Below, piece by piece: positions 10,101 to 19,009 of a stretch of 64,000 nucleotides of DNA; positions within the stretch are counted from its first letter, which is position 1; the number at the start of each line of letters is the position of its first letter. The notes under the pieces are model-generated. The model saw only the letters and a list, made by a program, of their open reading frames with translations, ran no database searches and was not told where the DNA came from. This DNA comes from Scleroderma bovista (taxonomy: Eukaryota; Basidiomycota; Agaricomycetes; Boletales; Sclerodermataceae). The position numbers and the translations under genes are program-made. The stretch is from assembly GCA_037178675.1 (NCBI GenBank), contig JAYMGJ010000139.1, forward strand, positions 124,001 through 188,000, given 5' to 3'.

Positions 10101-11287
10101 TCAAGTGTCATGGCTCCTGCGCCGCTGTGTGTTTTCTGGGTTAATACCGTGGGTGCCGTGTGTTTGATTTGTGTTATGTCCGCTCGTTCTATCATGTTAG
10201 CGTCTAACATTTGTTTGACCCACTTGTGTATATACTGTTTCTGCGGTGGGCTTAGCGGCCGTTGTCGTATATTTGTGTTGAACTTTGCATCTCTTGGTAC
10301 GTTTAGGTCTACCCTGGCATTTGGTATTAGTAGTACTTCGGACAGAGAGCAAGCGAAAACGTCGGCATATTCCATTATCAGTGTCTCGACCCGTGCTCGT
10401 TCATCCTGTGTGATGTCGTCCCCAATCTTGACGTTCCTGACAATGTACTCGACTCGTTCTTGATTAAACGGGTTTGTCTGTCTTGTGAACGGCGTAGTTA
10501 GGTTCTGTTGCTCCGCTTGCGTTGTGTATGCTGTTGTTACAAGTTCTTTGGTTGACTTGTCCGCCGTGTCGTATTGGTCTCGTGCGCTCTTGTCATGCTC
10601 GACGGGTTTCTCTTGTACTCGTGTCCACCTGGAGTATTTATGTTCGCGGCTCTGCGGAACTTGTTTGACGTCGAGAGTAAGTTTCTGCTCGCCGACCATT
10701 TGGAGATACCTTGGGTCGTGGTACTGGTTGGTAAGCATGGCGTACATCTTATCGTTGCTGATCTTGATGGTATCCTCGCAATAATCGTGTACAGCCCGAA
10801 GCGCTTTTAAGAGCAGTTTCCCGAGTAGAAATGCCCATCCTCCGCCGCTGTCGAACACCAAGAAGGACCCTTTTATCTCCACCCCTTTAACATTTATGTT
10901 GCCTGTCCATTCTGCCTCCGCTCTCGTTGTTACCCCATTTGCCATTCGTACTGTTTGCATTGACGTTTTCCACCCCTTGAGGCGGTGTTTAACGGTGCTG
11001 AACACCATTGTACACATGGCACTTGTCATGGCGCCGTCGTCGAAGAGTGCTCGTGTCCGTATTACTTCGCCTGTCGTGTTTCTTAGTTCAATATGATGTG
11101 TGAATGGGACGGTTTTCTGTGGGACTTCGGTGGTGCGTTCCTTAGTATCTGATTCAATCGCGTAGAGGTTGACAGTGTTGGTAGAACCATGTGATGGTAT
11201 AAAGGAGCCGCTAGAAGCTACTGATGAAGTCCGCATAGTCGGAGAGGTCGTTGTTCCGTCCGTTACAGCGACCCTTCCCCATTTCCC
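7193..11287 (-). CDS. pol: gypsy Pol polyprotein (protease-RT-RNase H-integrase)
   Basis: The open frame on the minus strand runs from the Gag overlap to a stop at 7193-7195; the part from the first ATG (11236) is 1347 aa. Domains in order: retropepsin with ALFDDGAMTSAM (Asp-Asp-Gly as in related fungal elements); reverse transcriptase with MPMGWTGAPTTF and the catalytic FVDDG; RNase H with TTDGCQEGLGAVL, an LLEFAAL block and ETDCQAL; integrase with an H..H..C-x2-C zinc region (CGQCKNFG) and the D-D-E triad in VGDYLSMP, MSDGGKHF and LVEGTNK; and a C-terminal KWSQPHQV/GLYNARRLRVF region followed by an acidic tail. All catalytic residues are present. It lies in the -1 frame relative to Gag, so expression probably needs ribosomal frameshifting at 11281-11287. 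Confidence 0.94.
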   Translation of the reverse strand, partial: GKWGRVAVTDGTTTSPTMRTSSVASSGSFIPSHGSTNTVNLYAIESDTKERTTEVPQKTVPFTHHIELRNTTGEVIRTRALFDDGAMTSAMCTMVFSTVKHRLKGWKTSMQTVRMANGVTTRAEAEWTGNINVKGVEIKGSFLVFDSGGGWAFLLGKLLLKALRAVHDYCEDTIKISNDKMYAMLTNQYHDPRYLQMVGEQKLTLDVKQVPQSREHKYSRWTRVQEKPVEHDKSARDQYDTADKSTKELVTTAYTTQAEQQNLTTPFTRQTNPFNQERVEYIVRNVKIGDDITQDERARVETLIMEYADVFACSLSEVLLIPNARVDLNVPRDAKFNTNIRQRPLSPPQKQYIHKWVKQMLDANMIERADITQIKHTAPTVLTQKTHSGAGAMTLEELQAEVNRQCEEAGICPPFNAAQIPTAHDENTMPKTTTEPLKWRVTQNFAELNKVTQVPLLHQGDIRAKQQRLSGHKFVSIFDFASGFYAIEVPQEWQQYLAFFIEGDGYFWYTRMPMGWTGAPTTFSGVVTEHLHDLLADNTLELFVDDGGTADDTFQGMMNKLKRIFQRCREHNMSLSPTKCQLLMTETTFAGATVGPHGVQPDLAKLTAVINWAQPDDALNLVSFLGLTGHFRDLIRGYTKVEGPLRDLLKSVNLPKPMTKTTYRRTMATYKLREKWTAAHMTAFLNLKTALTSQPVLHAPRYDGTPFIVTTDGCQEGLGAVLTQRTSIRTPAGKTVTKTLPIAFASKRTSASERNYKPFLLEFAALKFGLDHFSDIIWGYPIEIETDCQALKDVLSNTQASATHARWRDGIIAHNIVAVRHVPGRLNVVADGLSRQWDHTEHTPTQEDGSEWSVNPDPEAITGLVNDIFTLDKLDHTYQILRERFTNEPLYLEVIDAILNVDTKTSVRDRNRARHRASQYMIDNGKLWRLHGGTSVRPRSRIECISCSEAEVKAEHLHSTAGHWGRDALKITLTDKYHSPKLDISVMKAIQNCGQCKNFGTTKIHALLEPITRRHPFKLLVGDYLSMPTGKGGYHTLGLYLDTFSQHLWVMKFKTAGTAKTTVDSLSTIFNAYTAAEAFMSDGGKHFDNTMVKEFCAKWSCTHHVVAAYSPWINGLVEGTNKLLLHVLKRLCAPNLNEDEYNAITWEKLPKTWTDHLDDAVRALNNRLLPALKHTPKELLLGLVVDTKHTEPTDSTTQVTAAQAAIHMAYVAQQQLDGYDEAIRHALKRKATFDKRVLQRHPGEVVFTKGQLVQVYRNDLDYTFKTERKLLPKWSQPHQVTERLRNSYRLETLTGHPLTGLYNARRLRVFVPKEGSPLHIAQQGYMQQIHGESDSRVDRDIDEEGKQATADDDDDEPEIEAVEI
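11281..11287 (-). promoter_or_regulatory. candidate -1 ribosomal frameshift site G GGA AAT
   Basis: On the minus strand the Gag-frame codons GGA AAT are preceded by G, fitting the X XXY YYZ slippery pattern, six codons before the Gag stop TAA (11263-11265). Slipping back one base enters the open Pol frame with no intervening stop. Downstream RNA structure was not evaluated. Confidence 0.55.
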
Positions 11288-12343
11288 TCCTCTAAGAATA
11301 CAAGCCTGACTTCCACGTCCTTTCCTTTGTTATAGGCTCCTAGAACTCGGTTACAAATCGCGCGCCATGCTGCCTCCTTGTTGTTCAAGCAGGATGCGTC
11401 TCCGGGGGGAACTGGGCATTGTCTGCCGTTGTGACCGTGGGTGCCACACTTGAAACATTCCCCTGAACAGATGGGGGCTGTTCCCGGCGTTAATGGGTAT
11501 GGGGTTGTTTCGTTAACGCGGGAGTTTTCGCCATACTTTGAGAGCCACTGCGTGATTTGTGTTTGATGTGCCTGGCGTCCCGCTGTTGTGGGGGGCTGGT
11601 GTTCGTACGTGTTGACAATGTTGCGCAAGGCTTCTCTCTGTGCCTCAGTTACCGGTTCGGCCGTATTGTAGACCTGTTGTCTTGGCCTTTGCTGGACTGC
11701 GAAGCGGGTAGTTGTGGGCGAAGTCGTGGGCACTGTGTTCACAGAGTTGCGTATGGTGGGTGCGATAGATGTGCGCTGTAGGCAGCTTGCTATGTCTGAG
11801 ACAGATGCGCGTACCCTCCATTCCATTGCTTCTTCGTCTTTCCTTCGCTTTTCCAACTTTATCTTTCCCTCTTTCAACTTCCCCGTGCTTAGACCCTTCA
11901 CTGCTCCTGTAAACATCTCCCAATTCGCGTATTCTTCGTCCAGTAGGTCTCTCACTATCTCCGGCAGCCGTTCCCTGACCTGCCAGATCAGGACGGCACT
12001 TTTTTCGACCTTGGCTAGTTTTGCGAGGGCCAGCGCTCCTTTGGCCCAGATGACGTGCATCCATGCCTGTACTCCACTCTTCGTTTTGATGGTTCCTACC
12101 TCTTCTTCCGCTAAGGTTAGTTCCAGTAGTTCCTTTTCGTAATCCTTCGTCGTTTTCGCCACTCTCTGGATGGGCGGCCACCTTTGGTCGAATGCGTACC
12201 GTAATTTGTCCCATGAGAGTTGGCAGTCGGATGGGAGTGCGTTGTACCACTCTTCCGCTGCTGATCCCCCGACCATGTAGTCTGCGAGTGCTTCTATTTT
12301 TTCGTACTCCGTTGATATGGTAGTACATTCTCTCATAGCGCGG

Positions 12344-12625
12344 TGTAGAGACTGTCCTGTCTCTAGGTGTGTAGAGTTGCTGATAGTAGTACTGACACTG
12401 GACTCTCTACCTTAGCTTATGTAGGCTTGTATTAGCTTACTAAGCAATCTCCCTCTTTCCTGTGTATATGTTTGAGCTCAGTCCTGGAGTGACTGAACAC
12501 CACTACTCTCCCTATTTCTCCTAGTCTCCCCAGTCCTTGGGAGCCTTGCCTGACCTCCAGAAGCTCCTGGGTCGAATGCACCTCATCTGAGGGAGCAGCC
12601 ACCCAATCACATTGTTGTCTTTTCA
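12344..12625. mobile_element. solo LTR (282 bp) inserted in gypsy gag
   Basis: The plus strand reads TGTAGAGACTG..GTCTTTTCA; both strands read TG..CA. It is flanked by a perfect 4-bp target duplication GCGG at 12340-12343 and 12626-12629. Excising it with one duplication copy restores the Gag frame exactly. It shares no obvious sequence with the other LTR families in the window, so a fourth LTR family was active here most recently. Confidence 0.9.
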
Positions 12626-13179
12626 GCGGTTGAATGCTTTGATGAAGTCCTGGGGGTTTTCCGTAGCGCTATCTTCGCCATGGAAGGGTTTGACCTCCGT
12701 CATGGCTTTGCGGTTGCGTCGTGCGGGCTGTGGCTGTGTATGTAACGAGCCTATGTGCTGTGATCGCGGAACGAGTAGACGTATCTGTTGGAGAAGTGAC
12801 TGAAATGCCTGTGGAACTGGGGGGAAGTCGGCTGTAGTAGGACTTTGTGGCGAATTAGATCGCGGTGACGGTGGTAGTGGTCTTGTCGATGTGACGTCCT
12901 GTGGGGACTGTGGTTCTTGGTCCGACAGCAGCTGGAAGTCGCTGTCGGTACCTGGGGTATTCGTGCCTGTGTGAGGTGCAGACGTTTTGGCTAAAAAAAC
13001 GACCTCTGCCGTCTCTTTCTGGTAAGCGTCTACGTGACAGGTTGGCTGCTTTCTGGCGGTTTCGTTCGACTATTGATATACCGCTGTGCACGTGTAGGTC
13101 GTGCGTTCTGTTGCTGCGGATGGCTGTGGACTACTGTGACTGCTGTGCTGATGGCTGCAACTGCGTGTGGTTCGGATCT

Positions 13180-13195
13180 GCTCTCGTCACCACGT
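13180..13195 (-). promoter_or_regulatory. gypsy primer-binding site (candidate)
   Basis: Immediately inside the 5' LTR, the minus strand reads acgTGGTGACGAGAGC; TGG matches the CCA end of a tRNA with a 3-nt offset. The tRNA species was not determined. Confidence 0.55.
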
Positions 13196-13310
13196 TGGAG
13201 TGGTCTGCATGGAAAGGTCGTCGTGGTTCGACTGACTGTCTACCAACAACCGCTGCGCCGTGGTTCTACGCCTGCTGACCAATGCTATGCATCTCCGTAC
13301 CCCTACTCCA
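13196..13310 (-). repeat. gypsy 5' LTR (115 bp)
   Basis: Partner of 7002-7116, with two mismatches by eye. On the minus strand the primer-binding site and gag leader follow it. Confidence 0.92.
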
Positions 13311-14247
13311 ACAGCCTCTCCCAGAGTTCCCGTGCACTGCCTGGCACATATCTTCCCAGCCTGCTCCCTCAGTCCCTCTCGTTCTCGGTCAGCGCGTTCT
13401 CCTCGTCAGTCCTGCGTCAAGGACGTACTTTGGTCATCTGAGGTCTATTGTCAAGCTTGAGAAGTCTTCTCTGGTCATCTCTGTGTCCCCTGAGCCCTCA
13501 GCCTATGGTCCCTTCCTCCCAGATACTTGCCATGTCCATCTTCCTCTGTCGTTCATCTCACTTCCCTGGATGTGTCGAATTCAATACTCTATCCGCTTCC
13601 CTACTTTCAGACAACGTCCCCCAGCACCATGACAGTTATTCCCCCCCACTTTATAGTGCTATTAGGAAGAAGAACCCTCTCTCGTTCTTTCCCAGAAGAG
13701 AGCTCGTCAAGGGAGCCCATGGTTGTGCTTCAGCGGCGCTAGAACACATGCACTATACCTTAGTGTATGCTGACCCCCCAAAAAGACCTCTGGACCCCTG
13801 GTACCCTTCTTGTGGCTGTTTTGTCTCGGATCAATCCCCCTATTAATCCCAGATCTTCCCTGTTGTTGTCCCATCAAATTCCTGATGGTACACAGCCCCC
13901 CATCAAACTTCTTAGGCTGTGCATCAATGACTCCTTCTGCTGTGCAGTGACTCATCCCTTGCTTACTGATGCTCTCTTGTCATCAGTATTACTCTATCCC
14001 TTTCGCATTTTTGGTATATTACTCAGCTGATGACTCACTCCCTTACCAATCAATCTTGTCATGCAGCTTACTCATTCCTTTACTCAGCAGCTTATTCATG
14101 CTTCCTATGCTTACTCATTCCTGCTTATCCCTTGCTTACTGATCGCTTACAAACCCCTTACAAAGCTCTTACCAATCCCTTACCAATCCTTGACAAATTC
14201 TGCTTACTCCCTTCTCTTTTTGTACTTTAATGCTGTGCCCCCCCATG

Positions 14248-14255
14248 TATTTAAA
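14248..14255 (+). promoter_or_regulatory. TATA-like box of the 2.1-kb LTR (copy 1)
   Basis: TATTTAAA lies ~550 bp before the LTR end; the equivalent site is at 56448-56455 (minus) in copy 2, and TATATAAA at 54456-54463 in copy 3. Confidence 0.5.
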
Positions 14256-14808
14256 CCCCTGGGCTCAGCCCAGTGAAAAAGACCCAATTGCATGAAATTA
14301 TCCCTCTCTCAGACTCTCTCAGTCAGTATCCCCTCAGCTCTTTGAGTCTTGTAGGCTTCAGTGAAGGTCTAAAGGCTCAATATTGTCAAGTTTATCCAAG
14401 TTATTCAAGATCTATTCTTTATACTAGGCTCAAGCGGAGTCTAGGCTTCATACCAGTCAATCTTCCTCACCTCTGGACATCAGAGGCATCCCTGCCCCTT
14501 TGCTGCACCAATCTCTAGGTGTAGTATCGCTGTTTCAGTCTCAGTCTACCCAATCCCCGCTTTGACACTTCCTAGGCTTTAGGAAGAGTCCAGACCCCTA
14601 TCCCCTTCGTCTTCTATTACTCCTGTACCCCAGGAGTATCCTGCATCATCGTCTGCATCACCCTGTTGGTGTAGATCCCCTTCCCCCCTCCTCAGCACAT
14701 CCTCTCTGGACACCGCGGAGGTAAACCACCACTCGCACTTTTTCGTAGTCCTTTGTTGGTGTTGTGTTTGGGTTATTACTCCGACCCAAATCCACACTTT
14801 GACTCACA

Positions 14809-17233
14809 GCGGTAAGGGACCTTTGCCACTTTGTAGCGGGCTCTCCCTAGTGCAACCGACCTGTTCAACGACTACCAGCATTGCAGCTCGAGAGTGACAT
14901 ACCTGATGGCATGGCATCCCCAGCCCCCTCATCCAGAGGACCACCCATCCCAGAGCCAGCATCCGAGCCGACAACCTCACCGCTAGTTCTTCCATCAACA
15001 GAATCCATCCTTGTGGAGCGCCTAAGCTGTCTCCAGGTGTGGTAGGCAGTTTTATAATAGATAGCTTCTTGGCATTGAAGCCACAGTGCCATTTGTTTGA
15101 CGTAATCGCGTTTGTTGCTCGCGCAGTAGGCGTCCTTAGCGTAGTCTATGTGTAGGCATTCAGGGTATTCCGTATTGTACCCATCAGCACTGCCGAGCGC
15201 TCGGATTGAAGAGATGTAGTGGAGGAGCAAGTGGATCTTGGGGACATTGAAGTGTTTGCGGATGCCAAGCTCAACAAGGACATTTTTATGGGCGTGGAAT
15301 GTGTTCAAGCTGTCTTGCATAGCCACAAGAGTCTTGTCCGTCTGTTGTTGGAACTGCACGTAGTAGATGAAGTTGAGTAGCGAGCGAGCCATCAGGAGGA
15401 CATTGTTTTCAGATGCACCGGACAGGAGACCTACAAAGACCCTCTGCATCTCCCTGTGCTCCGTGCCTGTCTACTGTGAGACTGTGGAAATGCCTTTCTT
15501 GAAGTGGCAAAGGCCTGGGTATTGACCCACGGCCCGAAAGCGGGCATCCATCTCCTTCTCACCAATAACACCCAAACACCACTGGATGAGGTGGTCGTGG
15601 AAGATCCCCTTGTGGAGTTGATGGAGGATGTCGGGTGTGATACAGGCAAAGATGTCGGTGAAGGGCAGGTCTTTCCAAAAAGGTTTGTAGACTTCACGCA
15701 AACCTTCTGTATCGAACTTCCGAGATTGTTTGTTTATTTGCCTCCGCCGCAAGGTCTTCAACGTGTCAACCATACTGCGGTACATGCATTCCTCGAGCTC
15801 TCCACAATCTTTCGATTTAACCAGACAGTGAGGGCATCAGCTCTCTTTGTTGCAACCCACCAGACACTGCTCTGGAAAGTCGGCGATGTAGGCAGCCAGG
15901 ATCAGATGGACTCAGCGCACGCAACCATTGGCACAAATCATGGCCTTCCCTTGACGACCAGCATCAACCAGTGGGCACAACAACAACGACATCGCATAGT
16001 GGAACAGGCGATGTCCTGTGACAGATCGGGATTTCTTCTGGAAGCACTCCAGCTTAGACACTGGTAAGTAGCCGATTAGGATCATTGCGTGGGCTGACAC
16101 TCGTCTTCGGACATCTTTCGATATATTCCCTATGGTTAGATACACAGGCCATGCCTTCTTGTCCCCGCTGAAGACCGACAGCGATGTTTTATTGGATGAC
16201 AAGATCACAGGCACCACCACTGCCCCCTCTGCCAATTTTCCCTGTGCATCAACGTCAGCTTGGTCGCTTCCCTCACAATCAACGGTAAGTACTCACTTGG
16301 GTCTCCCACCACCAGTCCCCCGTCCACATTTCGTCATAGATATGATTCTCACCCTTGGCATCAGCATACGCATGCTCTGGGACATACGCCATCATGTCTC
16401 GCAACGCAGGATTGCCAATGAGTGCCTCCACACATTCCACCGGATCTCTTCGCCACAATTCTAATGTTTCCCGTTTCAGGGCCCCGTCCTCACCCTCTAC
16501 ATCACCCTCAACATCAATCATCTCACATGTCCAACCTGGGCCTGTGTCTAAAGAGTCAACGCACTTCAGGAACGAGCGTGCATTCTTGAACGAAACACCA
16601 CTTTTCTTCACCTACAAATTGTGGGTTGGTTTCCAGGTAAATAAATTTTTATTCGCTTACCGAGGGAAGCTTCAGAAACTCATCAATCTTCGTTTGTCTG
16701 AGGTTTTTCATCAAAAATCGAGCAAGTTCCCATTCATCCTCATCGCGGAAAGGGGCCCATTCGCCATCGCCCCTTCCAACCTCTGCAGCCTCCAGGGACT
16801 CGAAGACCGTCTTGGTCTTACCTAGGATCGTAGCAGTGACGCCTGGGTATTGTTCTGTGAAGTGCCCAGAGGCCGGCCAAGGAGGTGAGTCTTCATTATC
16901 CTCCTCCACTCGTGCGTGCTTTGATGGTGGCTCACAGAGATCAGGTGGTCCAGAATCATTGTCAACATGAGATTGATGAACCAGATGTCCATCTGGAATA
17001 TCCAGAGTGTCGTCAGCACCATCCATACCATCAAACGCATTCCCTCACTCCGGTGCGTCGTCATTCGTCACCTCCAGTGGCTGATCTTCTGCATTGTTCA
17101 ATACAGTGGATTTCATCCGATCAAGGTCCTTCGTCCATTGATCGCGACACGGAGGTGACTGAGCAATATGCCGCTTGATGCCTGCCTCAGTCACTATGGG
17201 CTTCAAGCAATAGTTGCAGCGGTGAGGGGCCAT
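14809..17233 (-). pseudogene. Plavaka-type transposase, N-terminal and catalytic part
   Basis: The minus-strand gene starts at 17233 with a zinc-finger-like MAPHRCNYCLKP..GIKRH motif, followed by an acidic region and exons separated by short introns (donor gtaagc near 16668, acceptor near 16615; donor gtgagtac near 16293). Typical Plavaka blocks follow: WWWETQ, VYLTIGNISKDVRRR, DIFACITPDILHQLHKG, TGTEHREMQRVF, HFNVPKIHLLLHY and TEYPECLHIDYAKDAY. It is broken by an in-frame TGA at 17045-17047, a TGA plus frameshift near 15905, and a TAG at 15471-15473 where family members usually have Trp (SQ.TGTEH). It continues as 3129-3540 beyond the retroelement pile. Family assignment is from memory of motifs. 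Confidence 0.75.
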
Positions 17234-19009
17234 CGTATGGTAGTAGGTCAGTCATTCAGTCATCTCTGTCTCAAATGTCTCACTGATTTATTGCTCTGAC
17301 AGTTGCCAATATACCGGACCGTATCGCACACAGTCCACGGACAGACAGGTGGGGCTCCATGTCAACCAAATATGTTTCTGATTTTACAGACTACCCCGTG
17401 ACCATGTCGCGATGCGCGTTCATGGCGTGACCGTTTGTTGATCTCTACAAACAAGCCATGCACAAGCGGCAGATAAAGTAAGTACCTTGGGTGCCTTGGA
17501 TCCTGCCAACCCCCACCTCACCCATCCTTGGTTCCAGTTGCCTGCTCCCAAGTCTAATCCACATGCAAGCCTCAAGCCATGGACTCTATCGCAACGCTGA
17601 CAAAGAGAACCATAGAGGTCAGTCCGGTTGAACTGCACCACTGATCGCCACTGACCTGTGTTCCCAAAAAAAAAAGATTCTGGTGGTCGGATGCGCCGAC
17701 CATCAGAAAAGGTGAGGCAGGCTGTGCACGAACGTGAAGAAACAATCCAACAGCGTGATGCCAAGGCCCAGAAGGAACGTGAACGCCACCACCGCCACCA
17801 GTTAATAGAGGAAGGGAGCGAGAACGAAGATGAGGGGTTCAGCGATGAAGAGCAGGACATTGACAAGGACGACATCAACGAAGAAAGGGATGGCAGCACT
17901 CAGGTAGGTCATCTCAATATTTCTTTGCACTGCACTGACAAAGCATCACGTTCAGTTTAGCAGCCGGCCCGTCCCAAGTAAACTTAGTGTGGTGCCTAGG
18001 CAGCCCCTCACATACAGCAAGAGCAAAGTACCCAAGGTGGTCGGCGGCAACATTGCTGACATCAACGGTATGTGGGTGGACCTTAAAACACTGCCTTGTG
18101 TCTCAGTCTTCTCCACAGACATTTTTGCATGATATGGATGATGTCTCAATGTTTCTTGGATATTGGGAGGGATGGTGTGCAAGATGGAGGGTGCCTTCGT
18201 CGTTCCTCAAATCTCTGTAATCGAAGATGTTTTGTGAGTCCTCCAGTGGGCTGCTTCATTTACTTACACTGACTTGTATATAAAGAACTATACTTGCCAG
18301 GCCTAGATTCCTAGGGGGCAAGAATGGACTGTATTAAATGGGTGGATGTGGTTGGGATGTTATGTCATACTAAATCGTAGTATTAGATAGTTGTAACTTT
18401 GGTCACTCGTGTTAAACAAGGTGGTGGCCGTCTCCGACGGCGCTGTTCTGGTAAGTTACACCATCTTTTTCCATGCCCAGGATCCCCTCATCCCCAAGTA
18501 CTATTCTGCAGTGTGGAAAATTCTGACACTACATAGCTGAGACTCAGAGTGCCTTCCCAGAATGTCTCGAGACTAATAGTCAATCTCATTATTCCTGGGA
18601 ATCACTGTAAGGTCAGTGGTTTCCACTCATCAAAATAAGCATATTCCCTTGCTCGAAGAGCACCTCAGGCACTACCTTTCGGGAGCAATAGAGGTCATTT
18701 AGATAGGGTTCTTTTGCCGTGAAGAACCGGTCTCGCAGACCAACCATCCGCACCGGCAACTTCCGAATCGGTTCTAAAGATAGCGTGGGACGTTGGCGCT
18801 TCTTCCGCACCCTTCCTCGCACCTCCACGCATGCTCACCACCATCCATCGACGATCTACGTGCCCTCTGGCCGTGCTCCGTCCAGTCCTTCCCTCCTCTG
18901 CAGAGCATCCTCGGTGCTGTTGGCGGCCCTTTACATCCGCGATGTACCTTATCTATAACCTTCGGTGCGTTCCCTTCTCTTTTTCCATCTCGATTACTTT
19001 TTCTCTGCT
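17234..19009 (+). other. unassigned DNA with a small gene remnant
   Basis: No complete gene is recognised. Around 17658-17960 (plus) a charged, possibly coiled stretch (EREETIQQRDAKAQKERERH, then acidic) may be exon remnants of an unknown gene, with an exon-like continuation near 17956-18060 (RPVPSKLSVVPRQPL). An A9-10 run lies near 17667-17676. The rest is featureless. The left end of the KDZ transposon unit should lie in this interval, but I could not identify its terminal inverted repeat. Confidence 0.35.

Larger units (their letters stand above)
11263..12703 (-). pseudogene. gag: gypsy Gag, interrupted by a solo LTR
   Basis: The N-terminal part from ATG 12701-12703 encodes MTEVKPFHGEDSATENPQDF and reaches FNR. 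After the 282-bp LTR plus its 4-bp duplication, the frame resumes at 12339 as AMRECTTIS, giving a restored distance of exactly 27 codons. The middle holds a retrotransposon Gag region (SAAEEWYNALPSD .. LRYAFDQRWP); the C-terminus has a CCHC zinc knuckle CFKCGTHGHNGRQC. It stops at 11263-11265. The frame is also open upstream of 12703 to about 13070 without an obvious ATG, so the native start may be earlier. The inserted LTR starts with an in-frame TGA, so this copy makes no full Gag. Confidence 0.88.
7002..13310 (-). mobile_element. full-length Ty3/gypsy retrotransposon with 115-bp LTRs
   Basis: Two 115-bp LTRs (7002-7116, 13196-13310; TGGAGT..ACTCCA) flank minus-strand Gag and Pol. A 4-bp target duplication ACAG lies at 6998-7001 and 13311-13314; the empty site ggacagcctctcc is preserved in the inverted LTR copy near 57388, proving the insertion. 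The LTRs differ at two positions by eye, both transitions (tat/tac, cacc/catc), so the insertion is fairly young. Pol is uninterrupted; Gag is broken by a solo LTR. Such short LTRs are unusual for gypsy elements. Confidence 0.95.
6927..13632 (+). pseudogene. conserved ORF inside the 2.1-kb LTR (copy 1, split)
   Basis: ATG at 6927 runs 25 codons to the gypsy insertion (7001) and resumes at 13315 in the same frame to a stop at 13630-13632; joined it is about 130 codons. Blocks shared with the other copies include YVLLLGQPLPE, SSQPAP.VPLVLGQ, LLVSPASRTYFG and LPLSFISLPW. The translation aligns ungapped over ~112 residues with copy 3 (53314-53703, 129 aa), and many differences fall in third codon positions. 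Function is unknown; I recognise no domain. The gypsy insertion breaks this copy. Confidence 0.55.
6395..14808 (+). mobile_element. solo LTR of a 2.1-kb LTR family, copy 1 (split by gypsy)
   Basis: It begins TGTCACGCACCAAAC and ends TTTGACTCACA (TG..CA with short TGT/ACA inverted ends). Removing the gypsy element and one target duplication leaves about 2101 bp, matching the inverted copy at 55897-57993 (2097 bp) and a diverged copy at 52849-55023. A TATA-like TATTTAAA lies about 550 bp before the 3' end, the layout expected of U3-R-U5. Left flank is copia A integrase, right flank is Plavaka gene. The flanking bases (gcgcgt and gcggt) do not form a target duplication. No internal region of this retroelement is seen. 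Confidence 0.75.

Noticed and set aside
11645..12328. 227-codon minus-strand frame overlapping gypsy gag in another frame
   Set aside because: It is Arg/Gly-rich and meaningless compared with the Gag frame, which holds the zinc knuckle and restores across the solo LTR.
6395..14808. Treating the 2.1-kb unit as a DNA transposon because of TGT/ACA ends
   Set aside because: The inverted match is only three bases; TG..CA ends and a TATA box before a possible R region fit an LTR better, although an internal region has not been seen.
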